Shown here: positions 1 through 4,383 of the stretch, piece after piece | How the letters are laid out: every line of letters starts with the position of its first letter | How positions within the stretch are numbered: the stretch's first letter is position 1 | Origin: a bacterium | Lineage (GTDB): Bacteria; RBG-13-66-14 | DNA: 5,846 nt | Assembly (NCBI GenBank): GCA_021107695.1 | Contig: JAIOSI010000013.1 | Span: forward strand, 1 to 5,846 | Direction of reading: 5' to 3' | Translations under genes and position numbers: made by a program | Notes under the pieces: generated by a model | Database searches by the model: none | Seen by the model: the letters and a program-made list of their open reading frames with translations, nothing else | Told to the model about the DNA's origin: nothing

Positions 1-678
1 AATGGCACCGTTGGAGGTGGAGAGGACAACAGGATCGTGCTGGTAGCCGCTCATTTTCACGATAATCTTGCCGTTGGAGCTATCGGCGGTAATCGCGCCG
101 GTGTGGTCTCCACTGATATCGAGGTTAATCCGCCCGTTACTGGTATCGGCATAAACCTCACTGGGACTGCCGTTGACATCAATGGAGCCGTTGGAGGTAT
201 CCAGGTGCAGTTTTCCGTGTACGCCATCGACATCGATTGAACCGTTGGAGGTATCGAGAACGGCGGAGGCTCCACCGGCGAGGTCAATGGAACCGTTGGA
301 GGTGTTTACGTTGACGACCATCGAACGGGGGAAGTAAACCTGTAGGGCGACGGAGAAGGGATTGCTGACTCCCTGATAGTCGAAAACCAGCCGGACGGCT
401 CCACCTTCAACCTTAAAGCTGGCATGCTCCAGCCATTCCTTCGGAGCAATGAGGCTGCCGTTGCGATAGCCCACCGCCAGGACGCGAACATTCTTGCCGT
501 CATCGGCAATCAAATCAACGCTGCCGTTTTCCCAGTCCACAACCAGGTCGTCGGCACCGGCGGGCATCATATCAATTTTGTGCTGATACTTCGCGTCCAC
601 TTCAACTCCTCCGCCACCGGCAGAGACACTACATCCAGCCGTCAGAACTAACAGGGCAAACAGGGGTATGAACTTCAT
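1..678 (-). CDS. DUF4097-like repeat lipoprotein, N-terminal part (3' end outside window)
   Basis: The minus-strand frame stays open for 226 codons and runs off the left edge, so the C-terminus is missing. The ATG at 678-676 is preceded by AAGGAG with a 6-base spacing, which fixes the start. Residues 1-16 form a lipoprotein signal peptide: Lys2, a hydrophobic stretch, then LTAG-C with Cys16 as the predicted lipidated residue. Ser17 in the +2 position would favour the outer membrane if Lol sorting applies. A Gly-rich linker (20-24) follows. From residue 126 the motif (T/S)SNG(S/R/K/A)I recurs at 126, 143, 161, 179, 200 and 221, spaced 17-21 residues, with a related ENGSVD at 50. Such ladders are typical of DUF4097/DUF2807-type beta-repeat proteins, which are thought to form stacked beta-coil surfaces; their molecular role is generally unknown. 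The gene lies 76 bases downstream of the cyclase gene on the same strand. The family call is from motif recognition only. Confidence 0.85.
   Translation of the reverse strand, partial: MKFIPLFALLVLTAGCSVSAGGGGVEVDAKYQHKIDMMPAGADDLVVDWENGSVDLIADDGKNVRVLAVGYRNGSLIAPKEWLEHASFKVEGGAVRLVFDYQGVSNPFSVALQVYFPRSMVVNVNTSNGSIDLAGGASAVLDTSNGSIDVDGVHGKLHLDTSNGSIDVNGSPSEVYADTSNGRINLDISGDHTGAITADSSNGKIIVKMSGYQHDPVVLSTSNGAI
8..303 (-). repeat. Degenerate tandem coding repeat (TSNG ladder of the lipoprotein)
   Basis: On the plus strand, CCGTTGGAGGT or a close variant occurs at 8, 71, 134, 188, 242 and 293. Spacings are 63, 63, 54, 54 and 51 bases, all multiples of three. These are the codons of the TSNG motif read on the minus strand. 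Because copies are near-identical in DNA as well as protein, they could recombine and change the repeat number. Confidence 0.85.
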
Positions 679-754
679 CTTGTTCTCCTTCTGTGGGTTG
701 TTGTTGCTCATAACTCATTAGACACCAGACAAGCAGTTCTGGTTTCAGCAGTGT

Positions 755-1816
755 TTAGCCTCGCGGAGCAGAGAGCCGCACCGCCGTAACCGGCTTGTCA
801 TAGCCCTTGAGCTTGGCGTTGAACTGCTCAACCCGGAGCTGGTTCTCCAGTCCTTCCACGGCTTTTCTGACCTGGGAGTCGAAGTAGATTGAGCCGCCCA
901 ACACAATGTCGTTACCGCCGGAGAGACCCTCAACACGGGCGGCACGGTTGACCGTGGTGCCGAAGAAGTCCAGCCGCTCATTGAGATTAACGCTGATCGC
1001 CGGACCACGGTCGAGACCAATCCGGACGATGAGGTCGTCCTCGTGCTGTTCATCGCGCTGGTTGAACCGGGCGATCTTCCCCTGAGCTGTAACCGCACAG
1101 CGCAGGGCGTCGAGGGGATCGCTGAAGACCGCCATTACGGCATCGCCGATGGTCTTGACCACCGCGCCTCGATTATTCCCGACTACCTCAAAAAGCACCC
1201 GGAAGTGGTCCCGCACCAGGTGATAGGCTTTGGAGTCGCCCAGTCGCTCGTAGAGTGCTGTGGAGCCGCGCAGGTCGGTGAACATCAAAGAGATGTCGCG
1301 CACCTGGAGGCTCTGGTCGGCGGGGAGTACATCGTTGGGGAACAGCTCCCGGAACGCCTGAAGGGTAAACAGCTCCACGGCGCGTACCTGCTCGTTGTCG
1401 AGCATCATCATCGGTGGCTCCGGCAGGGGAGCGTCGCATAGGGCAAGGTTGAGCGAGAAGGAAATCACCACGTTGTGATCGATCACATTCTCGAAGTCCA
1501 CCTTGCAGGCGGGACAGTAATTGTCCGCCTTGATGTTTTTCAGGCTGTCTTCATGATGCGCCTGCCCCTTGCAGTGCGGGCAGTAATGCTCCCAATGCAG
1601 GTCAAGCACCCCGGCTTTCACCGCTCCGATCAACAGGTGGAGCAGGTAATGGAGGTCGGCTTCTGTCTTCGCCGCTATGGTGCGGGGGTTAATCCGTGCC
1701 AGCATCTCCGGAGTGGCTTCTTTGAGCCAGCCGCCGAGCCAATCCACCCAGTCCGGATCGAGACCGAGGGCTTTTACATTGTCTAGGCGGTCGTCAAGGC
1801 GTTCGATGATGAGCAT
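755..1816 (-). CDS. Class III adenylate cyclase with N-terminal zinc-binding-like region
   Basis: A 353-residue protein with no signal peptide or membrane segment, so probably cytoplasmic. The ATG at 1816 follows AAGGAG with a 6-base gap. Residues about 172-350 form a class III cyclase catalytic domain. The metal-binding aspartates are Asp181 (FTDLRGST) and Asp225 (GDAVMAVF). Lys221 and Asp283 occupy the purine-specifying positions, and Asn290 and Arg294 (NRAAR) are the transition-state pair. The Lys/Asp combination is that of adenylate rather than guanylate cyclases, so the expected reaction is ATP to cAMP plus pyrophosphate. All six key residues are in one chain, so a homodimer would be catalytic. 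Residues 1-160 hold two CPxC pairs (Cys79/Cys82 and Cys101/Cys104), like a zinc ribbon, within a region resembling the DUF5939 domain of some bacterial cyclases; that name is tentative. The region is presumably a sensor or regulator. The lipoprotein gene lies 76 bases downstream on the same strand, and selB is divergent. Confidence 0.9.
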   Translation of the reverse strand: MLIIERLDDRLDNVKALGLDPDWVDWLGGWLKEATPEMLARINPRTIAAKTEADLHYLLHLLIGAVKAGVLDLHWEHYCPHCKGQAHHEDSLKNIKADNYCPACKVDFENVIDHNVVISFSLNLALCDAPLPEPPMMMLDNEQVRAVELFTLQAFRELFPNDVLPADQSLQVRDISLMFTDLRGSTALYERLGDSKAYHLVRDHFRVLFEVVGNNRGAVVKTIGDAVMAVFSDPLDALRCAVTAQGKIARFNQRDEQHEDDLIVRIGLDRGPAISVNLNERLDFFGTTVNRAARVEGLSGGNDIVLGGSIYFDSQVRKAVEGLENQLRVEQFNAKLKGYDKPVTAVRLSAPRG

Positions 1817-1842
1817 TGGTCGCTCCTTTGCGGATTTTGCGC

Positions 1843-1870
1843 ATTCTATTTGACGACGAGGTTTTGTCGA
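1843..1870 (-). promoter_or_regulatory. Putative sigma70-type promoter for the cyclase (-lipoprotein) unit
   Basis: On the minus strand, TCGACA (1870-1865, one mismatch to TTGACA) is followed after 16 bases by TAGAAT (1848-1843, one mismatch to TATAAT). Transcription would start near 1836, about 20 bases upstream of the ATG and just upstream of its Shine-Dalgarno. Assignment is by consensus match only. Confidence 0.5.
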
Positions 1871-1884
1871 GTCGGCTTCGTCAA
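1850..1884. promoter_or_regulatory. Inverted repeat in the divergent promoter region, candidate operator
   Basis: TTGACGA at 1850-1856 and its exact complement TCGTCAA at 1878-1884 are separated by 21 bases. Half-site centres are 28 bases apart. The repeat encloses the cyclase -35 hexamer and ends 14 bases before the selB -35 box, so a dimeric regulator bound here could affect either gene. No protein is identified. Confidence 0.3.
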
Positions 1885-1897
1885 TAGTGGTGAGAGC

Positions 1898-1927
1898 TTG
1901 TCAGCCAACCCTCTTAAAAGTTACAAT
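1898..1927 (+). promoter_or_regulatory. Putative sigma70-type promoter for selB-selC
   Basis: TTGTCA (1898-1903) and TACAAT (1922-1927) each match the consensus at five of six positions and are 18 bases apart. Transcription would start near 1934, leaving a leader of about 35 bases before the selB ATG. A short palindrome, TTGT-AA-ACAA (1940-1949), lies in the start of that leader. The spacer contains an AT-rich run (TTAAAAG). Confidence 0.6.
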
Positions 1928-1968
1928 AAGCACTCGGTTTTGTAAACAATTATCTTCGGGAACAGGGC

Positions 1969-3912
1969 ATGGAAAACACTGAAGCATTGAACCTGATTGT
2001 GGGAACCGCCGGGCATGTGGACCACGGTAAAAGCTCGCTGGTGCAGGCTCTCACCGGAACCAACCCCGACCGCCTCCCCGAAGAACAGCGGCGGGAGATC
2101 ACCATTCGCCTGGGCTTCGCCTTTTTGAAGACCCCCCGGGGCGAGCTGGGAATCGTTGACGTTCCCGGACACGAGAAGCTGGTACGGGAGATGGTCGCCG
2201 GAGCGACCGGCTTTGATGCCGTGCTGCTGGTGATTGCCGCCGATGAGGGGTTGATGCCCCAGACCCGTGAACATCTGGACATCCTCGGTTTGCTGGGAAT
2301 CAACCGGGGGCTGGTCGCCCTGACGAAGGTTGATCTGGTGGAGGAGGAGTGGCTGGCACTGGTCGAGGAGGAGGTGCGGGAGACTCTCTCGAAAACCGCT
2401 TTTTCCGGTGCGCCGATTCTCCACACCAGCACAAAGACCGGAGCGGGAATCGACGAGCTGCGCGATAGCCTCTTTGAGCTGGCGGCGGGTACCCGGCGGG
2501 AGACCCTGGTCGGTCGTCCCTTCCGGCTCTGGGCGGATCGTTCCTTCACCGTACGGGGCTTCGGCAGCGTGGCAACGGGAACGGTGCAGGGCGGCGACAT
2601 CGCCGTAGGAGACAGCGTGGAGCTGTTCCCCGGCGGCGGTAAGGCACGGGTGCGCGGATTGCAAACCAACGGGCGCAGTCGCGACTCCGTGGGTATTGGT
2701 CAGCGGGTGGCAATCAACCTCGCTGGCTTACCGAAGCGGGGATTGAAACATGGCGATCTCATCGCCACCCCGAACTCCCTGGTCGAATCCCGCCGCTTTG
2801 ACGCTCGGCTGCGGCTGCTGCCCTCGTCAAAGCCGCTGGCGCGAATCACCCACCTTAACCTCCACCTGGGAACCCGGGAGGAACGCTGCCGGGTGATGCT
2901 GCTGGGGCGGGAGCGACTGCTGCCCGGCGAGGAGACCTTCGCCCAGATCGAGCCGGAGCGTTCGCTCTCCACCTGTTTCAACGATAACTTCCTGCTCCGC
3001 TTTCCCAGCCCGGCGGTAACGGTTGCCGGCGGGCGGGTGCTTGATCCTTTGGCGCAGCACCACCGCCGCAGTCGCAAGAGCTACCTCGCGGCACTGGACG
3101 AACTGAACACCACCGACGCGGAGGGTTCGCTTCCGCTCTGGCTCAAGCACAATCCCCTGCCAGAGAAGGAGCTAACCACCACGGAGCTGGCTCGCCGCTC
3201 CGGGCTGCTCTCCGAAGTAGTCGTCCCGACCCTGCAAAAAGCGGTAGAGGCAGGAGAGGTCGCTCATCTAGGCGGCGAACGCTGGCTGCACTCTCGCTGG
3301 CACAACGCGGAGATCGATAAACTCCGCCGGGGGCTAGCCAGGCTGCTGGAGAAGAAGCTGCCCTTCCACCACCTCAACCGGGGCGATCTGGCGCAGCTTT
3401 GCGGCGGAAAAACCGTCGGCGCGGCACTACTCACCGCCATCGAACAACTACTCTCCGAGGGACTGCTCCGTAAAATTGGAGCGGAGTACGCCGTGCTGCC
3501 CCAGGGTGAACTCAGCAACAAACAGAGAGGGCAGGTAGAGTCCGCCCGCCGCCTGCTGGCAACGGAAGACCCGCTGGGACTGTACAAGCTCGCCGAAGCC
3601 GAGCGGCTCCACGCCGACACCACGGTGAACATCGCCCGCTATCTCGAAGGCATTGGCGAAGCGGCGTTCCTCGACGATGCCTGGCTCTGGAGTCAGGAAC
3701 TCTACGAGAGCTTCCGCCAGCTGGCTCTGGAGATAATCCAGCGGGATGGCGGAGTTCGCGTCGCCGAGTTCAAAGAAGCCACCAAGCTCTCGCGCAAGTT
3801 CGCCACCCAGCTCCTCGACCACTTCTACAACTGCGGCATGACCGACCGTAACAAAGGAACCCACGTTCTGCTGGATACAGACAAAGGCAGCTTGTCATCC
3901 AACAACGCTTAG
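1969..3912 (+). CDS. selB: Selenocysteine-specific translation elongation factor SelB
   Basis: A 647-residue translational GTPase that carries Sec-tRNA(Sec) to the ribosome at UGA codons marked by a SECIS hairpin. Length is normal for bacterial SelB. The EF-Tu-like G domain (about 9-175) shows the P-loop GHVDHGKSS (15-23), the switch I motif REITIRLGF (42-50), DVPGHEK (64-70), TKVD (119-122) and a G5-like STKTG (154-158). Beta-barrel domains follow, with DRSFTVRGFGSVATGTV (190-206), GQRVAINLAG (244-253) and VAGGRVLDP (352-360). From about 370 come the winged-helix repeats that bind SECIS RNA; the last has the SelB-typical VAEFKEATKLSRKFATQLL (598-616). The start is the first ATG of the frame, and no ATG, GTG or TTG lies close upstream. 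The Shine-Dalgarno is poor (CGGGA about 7 bases upstream), suggesting modest translation. It ends in TAG, 23 bases before the tRNA-Sec gene, probably on one transcript. Arg47 is unusual, as family members usually have Asp or Glu there. Confidence 0.97.
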   Translation: MENTEALNLIVGTAGHVDHGKSSLVQALTGTNPDRLPEEQRREITIRLGFAFLKTPRGELGIVDVPGHEKLVREMVAGATGFDAVLLVIAADEGLMPQTREHLDILGLLGINRGLVALTKVDLVEEEWLALVEEEVRETLSKTAFSGAPILHTSTKTGAGIDELRDSLFELAAGTRRETLVGRPFRLWADRSFTVRGFGSVATGTVQGGDIAVGDSVELFPGGGKARVRGLQTNGRSRDSVGIGQRVAINLAGLPKRGLKHGDLIATPNSLVESRRFDARLRLLPSSKPLARITHLNLHLGTREERCRVMLLGRERLLPGEETFAQIEPERSLSTCFNDNFLLRFPSPAVTVAGGRVLDPLAQHHRRSRKSYLAALDELNTTDAEGSLPLWLKHNPLPEKELTTTELARRSGLLSEVVVPTLQKAVEAGEVAHLGGERWLHSRWHNAEIDKLRRGLARLLEKKLPFHHLNRGDLAQLCGGKTVGAALLTAIEQLLSEGLLRKIGAEYAVLPQGELSNKQRGQVESARRLLATEDPLGLYKLAEAERLHADTTVNIARYLEGIGEAAFLDDAWLWSQELYESFRQLALEIIQRDGGVRVAEFKEATKLSRKFATQLLDHFYNCGMTDRNKGTHVLLDTDKGSLSSNNA

Positions 3913-3935
3913 TGCTATTCTCCTTTTCGCAGCAG

Positions 3936-4033
3936 GGAAGCTATCAGGTATCTGGTGAGCCTCGCGGACTTCAAATCCGTTGTAGGGCCCTAATACGGTC
4001 CTGGGTGGGTTCGATTCCCACTAGCTTCCCCCA
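3936..4033 (+). tRNA. selC: Selenocysteine tRNA, anticodon UCA
   Basis: The full cloverleaf can be drawn. The 8-bp acceptor is GGAAGCTA (3936-3943) with TAGCTTCC (4022-4029). The D arm has AGGT-A-TC and GAGCCT enclosing the 4-base loop TGGT, with A3950 bulged. The anticodon arm is GCGGA-CTTCAAA-TCCGT with TCA at 3971-3973. The long extra arm has a 6-bp stem, AGGGCC/GGTCCT, and loop CTAATAC. The T arm is GTGGG-TTCGATT-CCCAC. CCA is encoded (4031-4033). The long extra arm, 6-bp D stem, 4-base D loop and 13-bp acceptor plus T axis are the marks of bacterial tRNA-Sec. It is charged with Ser by SerRS, converted to Sec by SelA, and delivered by SelB, encoded just upstream. Oddity: the discriminator is C4030 rather than the usual G, and it can pair with G3935 at position -1. 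No own promoter is evident in the 23-base gap after selB. Confidence 0.97.
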
Positions 4034-4038
4034 GCACC

Positions 4039-4051
4039 AACGCTAAGCGTT
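4039..4051 (+). other. Short hairpin just after selC
   Basis: AACGCTAAGCGTT is a perfect inverted repeat: 5-bp stem, 3-base loop, beginning 5 bases after the encoded CCA. Only a mixed GCATCTTAA follows, so it is a weak terminator at best. It may instead mark the 3' boundary for processing of the tRNA precursor. Confidence 0.4.
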
Positions 4052-4062
4052 GCATCTTAAGG

Positions 4063-4079
4063 CTGGCACTTCGTGCCAG
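4063..4079 (+). repeat. 17-base hairpin, left copy
   Basis: CTGGCAC-TTC-GTGCCAG forms a perfect 7-bp stem with a 3-base loop, followed by AACACC. It shares the framework CTGnnnCTTCGnnnCAGAA with the copy at 4339-4355 on the other strand. No T-run follows, so it is not an intrinsic terminator on its own. Confidence 0.7.
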
Positions 4080-4109
4080 AACACCTGAAGAATGTTCAAG
4101 ATACGCAGG

Positions 4110-4166
4110 TAGGGGCGGAACGATCCTCAGGGATTGGTGTCCGCCCTTTTGTGAATCGGCCCCTGC
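4110..4166 (+). repeat. Left palindromic module, TAGGGGCG to GCCCCTGC
   Basis: GGGGC (4112-4116) pairs with GCCCC (4159-4163), and GCAGG (4105-4109) pairs with CCTGC (4162-4166), although those two 3' strands overlap and so the pairings are alternatives. Inside sits the terminator hairpin 4113-4150. TAGGGGCG at 4110-4117 is the exact complement of 4297-4304. GCCCCTGC at 4159-4166 is the exact complement of 4278-4285. Confidence 0.5.
4113..4150 (+). terminator. Rho-independent terminator for selB-selC
   Basis: GGGCGGA (4113-4119) pairs perfectly with TCCGCCC (4140-4146). An inner CGATCC/GGATTG stem (one G-T pair) closes a TCAG loop, and TTTT (4147-4150) follows directly. The T-run is short, so efficiency may be moderate. 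It lies about 80 bases after selC, on the correct strand, within the composite repeat. Confidence 0.6.
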
Positions 4167-4215
4167 ATTACCGCATAGCAGCAACGGAGAAAACCTCGCG
4201 TGTAAGCAAAAAAGA

Positions 4216-4246
4216 GCGAAGACAATCCTTTAATGAATTGCTTCGC
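4216..4246. repeat. Hairpin in the core of the composite repeat
   Basis: GCGAAG and CAAT (4216-4221, 4223-4226; A4222 bulged) pair with ATTG and CTTCGC (4237-4246), making a 10-bp stem around a 10-base loop. There is no clear T-run on either strand. Function unknown. Confidence 0.5.
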
Positions 4247-4279
4247 CCTTACGGGATAATCTCGAGATGTGAGGTTGGC

Positions 4280-4303
4280 AGGGGCGTATTGCAATGCGCC
4301 CCT
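4280..4303. repeat. Near-perfect 24-base palindrome, right module
   Basis: AGGGGCGTATT (4280-4290) pairs with AATGCGCCCCT (4293-4303) across two central bases, with a single T-G wobble. I recall GGGGCG-TATTGCAAT-CGCCCC elements as intergenic repeats in varied bacteria, but cannot check that here. It fits a cruciform or a protein-bound repeat better than a terminator. Confidence 0.65.
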
Positions 4304-4338
4304 ACATAGGAGGAATTGGCAACCTTTCCCAGGGTTTT

Positions 4339-4355
4339 CTGATGCGAAGCATCAG
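4339..4355 (-). repeat. 17-base hairpin, right copy
   Basis: On the minus strand CTGATGC-TTC-GCATCAG forms a perfect 7-bp stem with loop TTC, followed by AAAACCC. Compared with the left copy, the variable triplet changes from GCA to ATG and its partner from TGC to CAT, so pairing is preserved. Confidence 0.7.
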
Positions 4356-4363
4356 TCTTGTGT

Positions 4364-4378
4364 CCAGCTTCAAGCTGG
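4364..4378 (-). other. Hairpin immediately after the histidine kinase stop codon
   Basis: CCAGC (4364-4368) pairs with GCTGG (4374-4378) around TTCAA; formally the 15 bases are an almost perfect palindrome. It starts 5 bases beyond the kinase TAG on the minus strand, 8 bases before the hairpin at 4355-4339. The tandem pair could protect or end the kinase mRNA, but no T-run follows either stem in that direction. Confidence 0.4.
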
Positions 4379-4383
4379 CGCTG

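Larger units (their letters stand above)
4063..4355. repeat. Composite intergenic repeat with inverted-duplication layout
   Basis: This fills most of the 350-base stretch (4034-4383) without a gene. Read inward from both ends the order is the same. First comes a 17-base hairpin CTGnnnCTTCGnnnCAG (4063-4079 on plus; 4339-4355 on minus). Next is a spacer of 30 or 34 bases sharing CAGAA, CCTG and GTT in the same order. Then comes a palindromic module from TAGGGGCG to CCCCTGC (4110-4166 on plus; 4304-4278 on minus). The remaining core, 4167-4277, holds one more hairpin (4216-4246). The arms have diverged, and no flanking target duplication is obvious. It resembles paired REP/BIME-like or MITE-like elements; no transposase is present. 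The layout is seen; the mobile-element reading is inference. No convincing gene lies here. Confidence 0.55.

Noticed and set aside
8..303. CRISPR-like spaced repeats
   Set aside because: Spacings are multiples of three inside an open reading frame and the repeats encode a protein motif; repeat units are only about 11 bases.
37..651. Plus-strand ORFs opposite the lipoprotein gene
   Set aside because: The minus frame has a signal peptide, a good ribosome site and a repeat family pattern; the plus ORFs are antisense images of the repeats.
724..743. ACCAGA/TCTGGT hairpin between the cyclase and lipoprotein genes as a terminator
   Set aside because: Only 6 bp with an 8-base loop and no T-run afterwards on the minus strand; too weak to split the unit.
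3936..4033. selC 3' end as an integration site with a downstream att repeat
   Set aside because: No second copy of the tRNA 3' end and no integrase appears in the window.
3990..4184. 64-codon minus-strand ORF ending in GNRTHPGPY
   Set aside because: It overlaps the 3' half of the tRNA-Sec gene antisense; this type of C-terminus is the familiar false translation of the T arm. No domain and no supporting ribosome site.
4073..4309. 78-codon plus-strand ORF in the intergenic region
   Set aside because: It runs through several hairpins and the terminator, has no recognisable domain, and its composition follows the repeats.
4308..4313. AGGAGG, a perfect Shine-Dalgarno-like hexamer on the plus strand
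   Set aside because: No start codon at a usable distance; the nearest TTG is only 2 bases away and no plausible gene follows.
4034..4383. SECIS element or hidden selenoprotein after selC
   Set aside because: No frame with an in-frame TGA followed at the right distance by a hairpin, and no redox-type motif, was found.
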